DNA of 64,000 nt from Paragonimus skrjabini miyazakii (GCA_014338405.1 JTDE01001050.1:105231-169230); one strand, 5' to 3'; shown: positions 13,500-26,183, counted from the first letter of the stretch. Notes: generated from the sequence alone by a model not told the origin. Numbers and translations are program-made.

Positions 13500-14370
13500 A
13501 TGTTCACACTCTATTGGTTGGTCTCCAGTTTGCTCATGAAAACGTCAGCTCACTGGGGACCTAAAAGAGAAGATGGCTCAGTGCAACGAAAGTTATGCAA
13601 GAAACAAATTTTGAGGGGCCAGTACAGTAACCTTGAGAGTTTCGTTCTGCCAGGTCAAAAGCGAAACTTCATACGGCGTCTGACGGATAGGGCGTTAAAG
13701 ATCTGCACCCGTGACACTTTACAAGATGAGCTAGACTTTCTACTAGAAGTGTTCATACAGAATGACTACCCGATGCGTTTCATTCAAAAGGCGATGCACG
13801 CGGTGGAGTCAAAGTTTGTCACCTTCTGTGAATAAGAAACCTGCGTTTATCAGTCTTCCTTTCAAGGGTGATCCCATGACCGAAGCCATATCAAGAAAGC
13901 TCAAAACGTCAGTCGAAACAGCCTACTTTGCCGCTCAACTGTGCGTTAGTTTCCGTTCAACACCCGCTATCATGTCACAACTCAAAGACAAACTTCCATG
14001 TTCTACAACCAGCTGTTGTGTGTACTCATTTGTTTGCTCGTGTCGAGCATCATGCATTGATCGTACTACAAGGCGACTGTCTGACAGAATGCGTGAACAT
14101 CTTCCCGCGTGGTTGAATAGTGGTGTGGTTGAAACGGTTTCAAGTGCGATTTGACTGACTCTACTCATTCTGCCAGTAAAAAAAGACGCTTTCCAGGTTG
14201 TTTGCCGAGTGCCAAGGAATCGGTCGAAGATGGTGCGATTCCGAAGTTCAGTCGTTGCCGAGGCCATTAGTATCCGATTACGAAACCCTGACGTCTGCAC
14301 TCAGAAGTTCGTGCGGATACATAATCTCCCCTGGCCCACAACCAATCAAGCCCACGATTTGGAGCAGTGA
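13500..14370 (+). mobile_element. Penelope-like element (PLE), RT thumb to GIY-YIG endonuclease C-terminus
   Basis: Three frames join into one PLE protein. Frame 1 (13500-13835) contains REDGSVQRKLCKKQ and RGQYSNLESFV, the PLE 'DGxxxxxVYRKxTxTGxYxxFxSxxP' region. Frame 2 (from about 13840) gives KKPAFISLPFKGD, ETAYFAAQLCVSF, CCVYSFVCSC and then RTTRRLSDRMREHLPAWL, the linker and endonuclease. Frame 3 (about 14190-14370) gives DAFQVVCRVPRNRSK, then AEAISIRLRNP, and ends in LPWPTTNQAHDLEQ and a stop, the characteristic PLE C-terminus. At least two frameshifts and one stop interrupt it. In the endonuclease the YIG motif has become CID, losing both the tyrosine and the glycine. The element is inactive; the 5' part of the RT, including YxDD, is missing. 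Confidence 0.9.
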
Positions 14371-17300
14371 TTGCGTAACTGATAACAGACATGCCATCCA
14401 TAACTTCTATTGACCGTTTTTCTGACTCACCCTAGTTATTGTTTTCATACTTATTGTACTGTAATCAGCCTAATTATCAAACACAGAAAACTAGTATTGT
14501 TCGATAATCTGTCGTCCTCATGACTTCACTGTTCCAGCTGAAATATGTATGTAAACTTCGTCAGTGTAAAGTACCCGACATATTCACTCATAACTATCAT
14601 TCTGCTTTATTGTACACGTTGAACAACATAGGTTTGATTTCACGTTATAAATATATTACGTCAGAACAGTTCACGTTTTATAAGTTGCCGATCATTCTGT
14701 TCCGAGTAGTTTCGGTTATTAATAGAGTATCTCGATGGCATTTTAAACTGCCCTCGATTAAGGTAACACACCATGTCTCAATTTAAGCATAATGTTGGTT
14801 GTTCTTAGGCTAAACAATAATTTAATCCCGCCCAGTCTGACAACACCAAAATCGTCCCATGTGACTGAACTTTCGATGCTGCCTAGCTTGTGTGAAGTGT
14901 CAGCATTGAGCCATATATCGTTTTAAGTACGTTCATCCAAGCCAATCAATAAGTAGAACAGCCACAAGTGGTCCAGCTGAAAATGTTTTCACATACGGTC
15001 CCGTGCAGCAGGTGACTAACTGGAGGCTTCTCTTTAAAGTCACTCAGCGGTACACTTCGGTTGATATAGGAGTAGTAAGTGAAGCACATAGGAAATATAT
15101 ATGTTTTTGAAGCGAGGTCTCACTTCAAGCACTTTTTTATACTGGTTGAAACTGACGTCATCTGAAAGTTTACCAAATGATGTAGCACGGACAGCTGGGG
15201 GCTTTAAACAATAAGTGTATGCGTGAGTTGTTGTAATGTAATCAAGGGTTTGTTGGAGGTAAACTGAACTCCGCTCACATTTCATCACTACTGTTTTATT
15301 AAGTTTCTTTATAAAGGAAGTAATGATCATAAAGTTCATTCTTGCTCAAAGTCAATGGCAATGCCAATCCTTCATACAACTGGCAGTTTGGAGCTGGACA
15401 CTGTTGCAATGAAACGACCATGTTGATCACCGCTGAACCAACCTCACATTAAGTGCAACCGAAATGTAGTCTACGAAAGCCCGGCTAAATTCACTCTTGA
15501 ATACTGCTCACTGTGTTCGATCGCCTAGAGAGTAGATGCAATAAATAACTCAACTACAATAATTGATTCCATAAGTAGGAAATCTCAGACAAGCTGTAGT
15601 TACACAAATCATCAAATTTGGTCTACAAAGTATCGTGCGAGGATATGCAATTCGTTCTGACAGTCTATAGAATAGGAATGCTGAGAACGTTGAGTCACAA
15701 AGCCTAAACGTATTGTATGACAGATAGACCGGGAGAACAAGAGGGGACTGTTCAGTTAACACTTTTGGTTGACAACTATTCTAGTCCGTGGATATTTAAA
15801 GTACGAAAAAAGTAATGGAACGGTTTGTTCAAATACAATTCAAAGATGATCAGTTGACCACCAGCCTGTGTCACAAACTAAAATCCATCTGAGACTCACT
15901 TATCCAGTAGTTCATTTACTCACTTCGTCAGATGACAGATGGTTTGCTCTTCATCGCCGTTTTACACACTCAACCGATCACCCAAAATGACTAAAATGTT
16001 GCCACTAAATTACGCGATGGAAGATGTTCCCATCATTTTCGTAACATGCGCTAACAAACTATCCAGATATCTGAGCAGAACATTATATTTTTTGCATTAC
16101 TGAAGATGATGGTGCTCTAAAGATCGCTTCAGGTATATATGAATGTGTGTGAGCTAATCGTCAAACGCATTCCATTTACATGTGATATTTTAAGCATGGT
16201 AGTTGTTTGAAAAGTTACTACGCTCTTTCTGTGCGATTTCTAACTTACTACGACATTTCCAACCGAAGTTGTATTTGAAAGAGGGTAATGTGTGGTTTTG
16301 TTATCCCTTCTGAGCAAAATTTGCTGTTATTTCGATTAGTTTACTACTTGGTGTAATGCGGATTATTGGATCACAGAGTTAGTAAACGTCGTCGCTGTTG
16401 AACTGCATACAGCGCCACCCACGAAAAGGTCAGCATCAACTTTTCTGATGTCATGAATACTACATCCTGTGCGGTATGGTTCAACCTACCATTCATGTAT
16501 GTCACTTACTGATCTTGATATAAGCTTGAGTGCATCAACCACATCTTCATTCCAAATAGGGCAGAGTACGTTTGCCAAGCCATCATTGGCGACGCTCACA
16601 ATGTACGTGCCAATACAATTAAACGTCACACCTGAAGGTGAGAGTTGCGAAGCCTCTCCTTCACTATGAAAAAATTATTTCGCTCGTAATAAAACCTAGG
16701 CTTCGTACTAATCCCGGCATGGAGGTAAATCGAAAATTGATTTTATAACACCTTTTCTTCACGTATACTGCCTTAAGGAACCGACTGCAGATGAGGTTGC
16801 CTTTAATCTAGAAGTTACTATTTATACTACATGTAAGTTTCTCCTAAGTTGAGACCTGCAAATTTCTGGCTAAGTTCGCTATATCATTTTCAGCAACCTC
16901 GCAATGTGAACTACACTACTTGCAATCAATGATTGTCACCGTCCATTTATCGAACAGCACAGCAAGCTTGACCACGTCGCAACAAGACAGCCAACTGTGG
17001 TCAACTGAAGTGTCACCTCTTGGCTAGCCTATAAAGATGATTATGTGATGAAGCAGCTCAATCGGAACAACAGTCGGCCGAACATTATACGCGGCTTCTA
17101 TCAAGAAGGTGTATTCAACCAGCCGAATAACAATCCGTCCGATGGAAATGCCACTTCTTCCGTATACCAAGTTTTACTGTATTTACCAGTTGCAATGTTA
17201 ACAGGCCACCTGTGTGGGCAGAACGGAATAACAGTTGCCCAACCGGGAAGCTTAGTCCGTTACGACTTGGTTTGAACGTGAGATAGAACAGGCTCCAACA

Positions 17301-20034
17301 ACTGATGTTACCGGACCAGTACATAGCAAGCAGCCAGCACCCTTGATCGGATGGCCTCTTGACATGAGGTCATCATTGGACCTGCTATCAGTTTGCTGAA
17401 GCTGTTGCTGTTCCAAAGTGGCAACCACTCCTGTGCTAACAGAAGGACATAAGCGCCAGTCTGAAACTGCCGTCGCAAATGAGAAGTCTCACCGTTCGTG
17501 CGCGCATACGTGAGTTTTGTGTGTAAAGTGTTGCACTTCTTTTCAACAACCTTGTTTGACTCTGCTGTATAGATAGCAACACTGCATCATGTATTTGATG
17601 AGATGCAGCAAAATTCGCCAGGCAATAAATCATCCAATTTTCTGTTCAGGCTGTTTACAGCCTATCTTATGAAATCTGTTTTTAATTTCTCTAAGATCAT
17701 GATGCTGGTCTATGAGTTCATGACGGTAGAGTCATTTGATTCACATATTTGAACACTTGTTTGGATTCCTTTTCAAAATGAACAAAACGAACAGTTGATC
17801 GCAGATTCACTCACACAGACTGTCCATGTGGCCTTTTACCAAAAGACCTGAATATTCCCGTGACAGAAATTCTTTTTAGGACTGGGAATTGAAATCCAGA
17901 CACCTCTTATTGAGGCAGCGATGTTGACCACCGTATCAGTGACCTCACACAGGAATTTTCAGTGCAATATGTGTTGTAACCATCCGTTATTGGTTTTCTT
18001 AAAAACGGATGAAGTTTTTATTCTGAGACTTACTGTTTGTTAGTCAAGATGTCCAGATTTGCGTATTTCCCATGTTTTGTGGTGCTCTGTCAGTAGGTTT
18101 GCTTGTTTAATATGTCACAGTTAAATTTATACACGCGTTTAATATAAAGCCTTGTGTTGGTTAACCTTTCAGTGACCATCAGTTCTACATATGTAGGACA
18201 ATGAAAGGTGATCATCGCGTTCACCTTCACACGGATCGTCGTGATTTAAAAAATTCAGAAGTTATCATCAAAGTAGAATGTACAAGCTCTCAGTGATCGT
18301 GGCTCGCCCGTAATAGTTGTTGTCAAATCACAGATTTCTTTCCACCCGCCACATTTGTATATGGTAGTCCCTGCCAAGTCGGGCGTGGGTTTTCTGTCTT
18401 TGAATGGAAATAACATTAATCGTTCACTCTTCTCTGTTGCGCGCTTGATAATCACATCAGTTCAGTAGGCCGCATCCAATGATGGGTAGTCGTCTGGATT
18501 GATGCATTTGGAAAGCGAGACTGTAAATATATATTTTTCTTTTCCTTTCATGTTATGAATAACTGTTCTGTTTGCAAACACAAACTGTGCTCATTTTATC
18601 ACATCGGTTCAAAATTACAGCAAGAATTACCATCTCACTAAATTTATTGATCAATCTCGCCAAGACTCGCTCACTAATTTATGCGAACTCGAAATCATGC
18701 CCACCTTTTAATTCATATCAAGCTGATAATCAGCTCTACGGAACCAAAACATCGTTCACTGTCTGACACAAAACATCCTCTTTGTTGGGATCCTGGTACA
18801 AACGTTAATTTGAACTCACCTGGTATTTCTGTTCTGCAGTTATTTCTTATTTAGCCCAACTTTCACACAAACCCAGCCTTCTTATTCCCGAATTAACAGT
18901 AAAACCAAGTAAGTATAGTGTTTCACCATAGTTGTTTACTTCGATTGTACTCCGAAGCTTTTCTTTGAGTTTGACTGCAATTAACATGACGTTGCAACTC
19001 AGGTACATTTAGTCACTTATCCGTTATTTGCCGGAGATAAGAGTAAGTAGAATGAACTGAAGTGAAAAAATAAATCCTGGGATATACATAGCAATACAAT
19101 GACTTGACTTGAAAAGAAAAGTTTTGATTTTTTTCAACGCACTTTAGTCTGTGGCGAATGCAAAAACATTAACTAAGTGTGCCAAGGTCACACGTTAATA
19201 AGTATAACCGTGAAACTCGAGAAGTTATGGAAAGCGGTCATAGTTTGTGACAGTTGATTGATTCAGGTCTATGAGTAATTCAGTAGCTACAAAGTTGGAT
19301 TTATGCAGAAACTGAGTTGACTAAAGATTAGTGGGAGACTATTGAGTCTTGATGCCCCAAACTAAGTGTTTGTATTGATATATAATGGAGCATGTAGAAG
19401 TACACGTAGGAGGATTCAAATGAAGAAGATGGATTTTATCAAGGGGAGTTTTTCAAACAAGTATTTTGCACAACTTGAGATGATCGGAAATAATAAACTT
19501 ATCAAAATGTCCACCAGAATTGCCACTGGAGCAGAGCAAATGTTTTATGGATCTGGCAAGCAGTAATGTGTGTTAATTATAAACCACGGAAAACAACTTG
19601 TGAACAACACATCCAGTTCAGGCGCATACAGACCTTGTTAAATCGATCATTGAAGTGGTATGAAATGGATAGATAAATTAAGCACATTACATAAAATGAT
19701 TTGTCGGCATCTGGTAAAATATTAATAGCGTGGAATGATTATGCAGTAGTGCCACTCGAAGTAATCCCCCGATATCTGATGGAAAATGGTCGAGGTAAGT
19801 GTTCACAAGTTACATGAAGTGGGGAGCATGTATTAGACAGTTTTACGTACTGATTCCTTCGTTGGATCAAAAACTGAACGTTAACAGTTTTGGATGTGGT
19901 AAAACAAAAAAACCACGTTGCTTGGACTAACTTACTAACACGGATTCGGAGATCACAGATCCAGAGAACAAAATCTAATTAGATCATCATGCTTTGAACG
20001 TGTGCGGCGATAGGAAAATAGACCAGCTTTTCGC
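14371..20034. other. Intergenic DNA, no gene recognised
   Basis: The first ~130 bases probably include the 3' tail of the PLE (a GCCTAATTATC...AAAC stretch near 14470 resembles the tail motif of the other copies with a small deletion). The rest holds only short frames without recognisable similarity. Confidence 0.5.
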
Positions 20035-20134
20035 NNNNNNNNNNNNNNNNNNNNNNNNNNNNNNNNNNNNNNNNNNNNNNNNNNNNNNNNNNNNNNNNNN
20101 NNNNNNNNNNNNNNNNNNNNNNNNNNNNNNNNNN
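20035..20134. other. Assembly gap of 100 N
   Basis: Exactly 100 undetermined bases, a conventional filler length for a gap of unknown size. Any reading frame crossing it is meaningless. Confidence 1.
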
Positions 20135-20229
20135 AAAAGCAAACCATAGTCTACCTTGGCTGACTCAGTTTAACAAGGTTTGTCATGTTGTTTCGCGTTT
20201 CAAATCCTGCCCCATTTCACGTAACCTGA

Positions 20230-20398
20230 CTCTGTGCAACATGCTGTTTGTGGTACTTGTTTCTGCATACCAGCTGAACCGATCGATAAAGCACAGACAG
20301 CGATCAGAGATATCTTCCAGTTTGACTTCTCTGAAGGCAAATCAGAACTTCTTGGCTCTCGAGTGAAAAAGTCATATTGGGAAACTTACCAACTGTGA
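20230..20398 (+). other. Possible short coding-like fragment, unidentified
   Basis: A plus-strand frame beginning shortly after the gap reads CIPAEPIDKAQTAIRDIFQF, then DFSEGKSELLGSRVKKSYWE, and stops at about 20398. The composition looks protein-like, and I have a faint impression of a transposon-encoded 'LxLSKxxAELLGSRLK' motif. I cannot identify it with confidence; it may be a chance frame or a scrap of an unlisted element cut by the gap. Confidence 0.2.
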
Positions 20399-20399
20399 A

Positions 20400-21186
20400 T
20401 TTATTTACACCAACCCACACACAGTGTGGGTGCTGCTGACACTGATGATGACCTGGTTAGAGTGCTAAATTACGGGGCCATATTCACTCGGTAATTACTG
20501 GAATATACCATACTGAGAACAAACCTCTCTCTCTGTAGACTGTCCAGCGATCCGCTTAGGCAGCAGAGACGCTTATGTAACCCATAGCTTCGTGGTTCTT
20601 GGAGGTTTTAACCTTACAATCAAGCGTATGAGTAGCATATATTAGCAACATAATTTACAACTGATACCATGCGCATACTTAGCTCACTGCTCTTTCCGAT
20701 ATCTAATGAATGTTACCAACTCTAGTTTTGATCTACTGCTTGGATTATCGGTTCGGTAGTCGGTTACGGTTTCGCGGTAAATAGGCCGTACAAAAAGGAA
20801 GTCAAATGTTACCGAAATCACTTCAGTGAATAACAGAAGGCAGTGGGTTATTTGATGATTGATGCCTCTATACGCAAGGGTACACCAGCGAATGTTGTAC
20901 AAACTTAATGTAATCTTTTTCAAAAGTGTTGAACAACTTTGAATCATGCGACTTTTGCGTAGGAATGCTAATATTGATGACTTATATTTTGCGAACAGGG
21001 TTGGTCGCAAAAATGTCCATTTTGGTGTCAAATGGTGTAAAAGATTAGAAAGTTTCCGTCACGTACTCGAACATACTGGCGTATATTTGCGTCTGGGCAA
21101 AAAGTATCATAAAATCATGTATATCGGGAGGTCGTTTCAAATATTTCCATTAGGAAAGTGCGAATGAACGCATATAGGCGAACATA
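20400..21186. other. Intergenic DNA, no gene recognised
   Basis: Holds a 115-codon minus-strand frame (20684-21031) with no recognisable domain; probably not coding. Confidence 0.45.
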
Positions 21187-21615
21187 TGGTTTCAATAATT
21201 CATCTTCAGGCCAGTACGAATATATAAGGAATAAATAGAGTTAGATCGAGATATTGATCAGACTTATTACAGAGAAAATAGGTCACTGGTCAGTCAATTG
21301 GCGATGGCTTGATTGATCGGGTACGTCACGCTTGTACATTGATTTGACCGCGCAGGTTGGCCGTCGATCCGATGGATTTGTGGCCATGGTAGACGCAGTG
21401 CCTGAACAAACCGTTTATTGATGATATAATACTGGGCTAAGCAATTTGATTCCAATAACCTCAGCAGTACAAAATGTTCGAATCCGGGCAGTTTTTGGTG
21501 GGTTGCCTGACGCGCGATAGGTCACTTGGAATGCTTGATCAGTGTTCACTTGGTGCCCGCTTTCAACCAGATGAGCGAGGATAGCATTGTTGACCGATCT
21601 TGATTCCCCATGCCC
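21187..21615 (-). repeat. Left arm of PLE inverted repeat
   Basis: Contains the second half of the endonuclease and the 3' tail in their natural position downstream of the RT. It is the reverse complement of 22573-23000 with roughly 15 differences over about 420 bases. It ends at a CCTGAAGA...GAAAC motif (21189-21210). Confidence 0.9.
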
Positions 21616-22572
21616 AGCCACTGTGGATCGTGTCCTCCAATTCGTTTTGAATGTTGTCTTGACGCTCAACCAATATAACCTGCTCCCCAGGAAAAAGTGA
21701 ATCAGTAGATACACATAGATGAGGTCTGAACTGTCGGTCTATCTTTGTTATCAAACCTGAGAATTGGGGATTTGAAGAATTGACTACAGAGTTCAGCTGT
21801 GGCATAGGTCCTACTGATTGTGCGGTTGAGCCTATTTGTCAGCTATTCTGCGACACAGTCACCTTTAACCGGCACTCAAATAAACACAGTCTTCTTTTTT
21901 ATGTCATACACTTCAGATTCAGATGATATTCCAATCCTAATTCTGGCGATAAATCGTTCCGAGTAGCCGTTATCATAAAGTTTGTTCTTTACGAAGTCGA
22001 GTTCACTCTTCAAGTTATCCGCTGAACAAATTGTATAAGCTCAATCAGTCACACAGCTCACTAGATTTCTCTTCTGTTTTAGAGGTAGAAACTATGATAG
22101 TGTGTGTACCGATCTGTCCGCGTATTCTTGTGATGAATGTTCCGTTGAGTAATTCCGTTTATTCGTCGATGTAAACAACCGTCTGGGAATGTTATCTTGA
22201 TTCCAGTCTCCTCTTCAAGTGTAAACCCAGCTGACTGGCGGGCTCGATTGAATGTGTCGAGTACTGTGTGCATATTAGTATCCGAACTGGCTACGATAAA
22301 TATATCATCAACGTAGCGGTGGTGTTGAGTGAACTGGCTGATGGTGGATTGAAGTGCAGTGCGTTCAAACTGTCCTATTAATATATCGGCCAGTAGAGGT
22401 CCGGGCGCGGATCTCATAGCTACACCAACTTTCTGTTGATACAGCACAGCGTTGGATAGCCGAGGTACATGGAATGTGCAATGGAGTAGAAGCTCTTTCA
22501 ATTTCATTGGTGGTAACCCAATATCGATTCCAGTCTCAGACACGTAGTTCCAGACAAGATTGACGATAGTTG

Positions 22573-23000
22573 AGGCATGGGGAATCAAGATCGGTCAACA
22601 ATGCTATCCTCGCTCATCTGGTTGAAAGCGGGCACCAAGTGAACACTGATCAAGCATTCCAAGTGACCTATCGCGCGCCAGGCAACCCATCAAAAACTGC
22701 CCGGATTCGAACACTTTGTACTGCTGAGGTTATTGGAATCAAATTGCTTAGCCTAGTATTATATCATCAATGAACGGTTTGTTCAGGCACTGCGTCTACC
22801 ATGGCCACAAATCCATCGGATCGACGGCCAACCTGCGCGGTCAAATCAATGTACCAGCGTGACGTACCCGACCAATCAAGCCATCGTCAATCGACTGACT
22901 AGTGACCTATTTTCTCTGTAATAAGTCTGATCAATATCTCGATCTAACTCTATTTACTCCTTATGTAATCTTACTGGCCTGAAGATATATTATCGAATTG
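22573..23000 (+). repeat. Right arm of PLE inverted repeat
   Basis: Plus-strand copy of the endonuclease end and tail, beginning abruptly mid-gene and reading outward. It carries SRSVNNAILAHLVESGHQ and ends at CCTGAAGA near 22978. It is joined directly to the RT of the body at 22572. Confidence 0.9.
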
Positions 23001-26000
23001 TTTTGAGGCTGGAATAACGGAAATTTCTTTTAATAAACTGCATGCGTTAGACTGACAGCCTGAGAAGTGAACGAGGTGCGTCGAGTTGACGGCCACGTGG
23101 CCGGGACCGTGTTCTGCTCTATTTGATCTGATTATTCTCCGGGGAAAATATATAGTTCAAACATACAGTGGAGGAGTTTGTATTCAACTGCTCTCACCAG
23201 CAATTAGTGTGCCGGTAAACATGCGGTGTTTCATCACGACAGTCATTGTAAATATGTAAAATCTGGATAGTGAGCAAACGAGTTATTGTAGTGTAATGAC
23301 TATACTATAACTCAGCCCTTAACTCAGTTACGAACTCATAGGTCTTGATATCAAGCGAGTGTACTGCAACGGCCGAATGAACCGATCAATTATTAGAATG
23401 AAAAGAGCTAATCAGCAAGCCCAAGGTAATTCGAGTGAGGCACGTCTTCGAAGTGTAAGTAACTGCACGATTAAACATCGCGTCAATATTCTAAAACGAA
23501 CCGGAAACTATCTTCATTATTACCTCCGAATAGTGCAGTATAAATGTTACCGGTCTAAAATTTTAACACACTGAGAAAACAATTCTTTGATTACCCCTTA
23601 ATACTGAATATTATAAACACATGTTTGGGATTTGATTGTTATAATCTGAATACGAGTCATATTTGACTGCAGCGTTCGCATTAAGACAGAAATTTTGCCC
23701 AGTTTGGTTCTAGATGGTACACAAGACTCGACGTTTATTCTTGTTGGAACTAGCCAGTAGTGCATATACTCACCGAAAACTAGTTACGGTCGTCATAGAG
23801 TTAGCCTGTTGCTCATCGTTCCACTGCTCTTCTATTGGCCGGCACCGAACAGTCATTCTTGGCGGGTTAGAGATACTCGTTCGTAAAATATGATAAGGTA
23901 AGAACATACTTCACTTACAAACTTAACCGAGAACCATTCTTGAGTCCAGCGAGTTGTTAGAAAGCGCTGACCAAAACTTTTGTTTGATTGCGGAAGCAGT
24001 GATCAACGTAAAGGAGTAGAATCAACATTTGACGCTTTATCAAATATCGTCACAACAATCCTTATCTACGCTAAACTGGCCCTCTTTACTCACCCATGCA
24101 AAACGCTGGTTTGGTCCACAGAAAACTGGAACTTTGAACGAAACAGGTGAGTCAAACGTTGCGCTGTTAGGCTAAAAGCATAGGCAGAATGAATTCCAAC
24201 GGTTAGTCCATACAGATCGTTCATGCATGTCAACATTTGTGGGCAGAACATTTGGTTAGGGTTAGATGAGACTCCATATTAGACTCGTACCCGGTATTAA
24301 ATATGGCACGACCCCCATTTTGAAATAACTACACTCTTATGTACAAGATCGTATGAGTGTCTTTTTCTAACTGCCACGTATTCCTCGTTTAGTCGATGTG
24401 TGCACGAAACCACCGTGTTTGATGCGCTTCCACTTAACTGGACACCATGTATCGAACCCTGGAAACTACCGGACAAAAGATGAACGATTTATTCGAGATA
24501 ACTTTGCTCATGAGAGTTTGAAAGTTTTCTTTATACGACTTATGCGAATTAACCCTTCTCATGGAGTTGTTTTAACCAATCGAGGCTTAACATTCCTGGA
24601 ATACCTGGCCTTTGTGAACGAGCTTCTTTGCTGATGGTTGTTCATCTTGTGGCTTGGATTACTTATTCTGTGGTGTATGAAGACTTCCTATATACTTCCA
24701 GTTGGTCGGATAGCAGCTAATACAGTCGTTGGATCGACATCATTTTGTGCCGTGGAACTGTCAGTGAGTCGCTGATCCTTTAATCTTTGCATGGCCATCT
24801 TTCACCCAAATTCATGCGGTAAGGTCGTGATTTACCATTCCAATTCGTATGCTTTACGGAGTCATCAAAGTTTGGTCTCTGACTGTTAGCACACAGAGTT
24901 TGATGAATTTGTGCAAAGACGGAGGAAGTGGTTACTGGCTGAATGACCAGTAAACAGGATGGATAGCTTACACAGTTGATTTTGGGAAATTAACAGTGGG
25001 AATGACAATAACCTGCTTCACTCACTCGATGAGGAAAGGTATTTATTCAAGATATATGTAAAATAGCCGAATATACAGTCGGAGAACCAAATCATTTTTG
25101 CTTTGGGTGCAACCTGGCCAATAAGTGGTAGTTGTTTGGGTTCACTTTTCCATCGAGCAGCATAGCACAGATATAACTGTGAAAGAGTAAGACTTCAATG
25201 AAGACCATCCAATAAAATGACGGTACATACATGTTAACTCGTTTACTCTTCTCAGTACCCTGTTTAAAGCATATTCTACTGAACGGCTGCATATTTCGTG
25301 TAGGTAGGGAACCCTTTAATACGGCTCCAAACACACTGATTATCTCAGTTCTTCACTGAGTCATATAGTTGACTTACGTAGCTATGAATTATTTAACCCG
25401 TTGCAATTGGGAATCCATGTGTTCTATCTCGGAGTACATCATTTCTCAACGGCAAGCTTGATATTCAGTACCAAGCTTATTTTCCGGAATGAATTCACAA
25501 GGGTTCTGAGTAGACAATGAACGGGTAGCCCAAAATTTGGATTGAACAAATGATCAAAATGAATGTTTCCTAGGAATGAAGTAAGCGTTGTGATTTATGA
25601 CGACTGGCTGTTTCTCAAACGTACGAGAGTCCTTGGCAGTTACACGTGAGTTACATTATTCACCGGTATGTAAGGCAATTTAAACGGCAACTTTGTTGGG
25701 TAGTGGAAGAATTATAACTGAGTAATCGGGTCTCACGTGATTAAGTTTTCATGCAGAATGAGTTAACGGGTTGGTTAAACTCGCCCGCCTAAATTGTCAG
25801 TAGAACTAGGAAGAAAACACCTGAGGCTGTTGAGTATCACGGACGTCAAATGGTTTGATTCTTGTAACCCTGGATTCAAGAACTTAGATGCATTTAGCGA
25901 GTGTGCCGAGACTACGGATGAGTCGTCTCAGTAGACGTCTTTATTTGGTCAAAATTTAACTTTGTGTAATTGTTTTCTATTGAAATTATACGCTCGCGCC

Positions 26001-26030
26001 AGATATATACATTATTCGAGGAGACTCACG
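23001..26030. other. Intergenic DNA, no gene recognised
   Basis: Only frames of up to about 80 codons (for example 24398-24634 + and 25092-25334 -) without recognisable similarity. Confidence 0.5.
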
Positions 26031-26138
26031 TGATTTGAGTAAAGGGTTTCTTATATAGGTTGAACATCACCCACAATTGATCGCAGCTGTCGTATTTCCT
26101 TAGACTTCCCCGCAGTCGGCCCCTTTCGAACAGCATAA

Positions 26139-26183
26139 ACACTAGACTCGAGTTTCGCTCTCATTAGAGCTCGTCAGTAGTGT
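26139..26183 (-). ncRNA. Hammerhead ribozyme (complete), copy A
   Basis: All elements of a hammerhead can be placed in 45 nt. Stem I is ACACUA pairing with UAGUGU (6 bp). The core is CUGACGA (consensus CUGANGA). Stem II is GCUCU pairing with AGAGC (5 bp) around the loop AAUG. Then come GAA and stem III, ACUC pairing with GAGU (4 bp, no loop, palindromic). The cleavage-site C follows the stem III U, giving a GUC triplet. Cleavage is predicted between the complements of 26145 and 26144. The loopless 4-bp stem III is the form seen in schistosome and newt satellite ribozymes, which act best as dimers or multimers. It starts only about 6 nt downstream of the tRNA-like region, so a pol III transcript would include it. 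Confidence 0.93.

Larger units (their letters stand above)
21187..23000 (-). mobile_element. Penelope-like element with inverted duplicated 3' ends
   Basis: The minus-strand body (22572 down to 21187) encodes a PLE reverse transcriptase: SETGIDIGLPPMKLKELLL, then QQKVGVAMRSAPGPLLADI, then the catalytic YVDD at 22304-22315. The RT is followed by a GIY-YIG endonuclease near 21690-21480 in which YIG is followed by a stop where arginine is expected (CGA to TGA). The frame then shifts near 21610 into SRSVNNAILAHLVESGHQ and the C-terminal TAEVIGIKLL. The last ~428 bases of the element (21187-21615) are repeated in the opposite orientation at 22573-23000, at about 96% identity by eye. The RT N-terminus is absent: the element is cut directly at the inverted arm. 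RT motifs look intact, so this is a relatively recent insertion, but the stop and frameshift make this copy inactive. Confidence 0.9.

Noticed and set aside
13303..13500. 65-codon minus-strand frame as part of a LINE or gene
   Set aside because: Some protein-like look, but it could not be matched to any RT, endonuclease or host family.
21616..22588. LTR retrotransposon or retrovirus-like element, because of long terminal repeats around an RT
   Set aside because: The repeats are inverted rather than direct, the RT blocks (KVGVAMRSAPGPLLADI, YVDD) and GIY-YIG endonuclease are those of Penelope-like elements, and no gag, protease or integrase is present.
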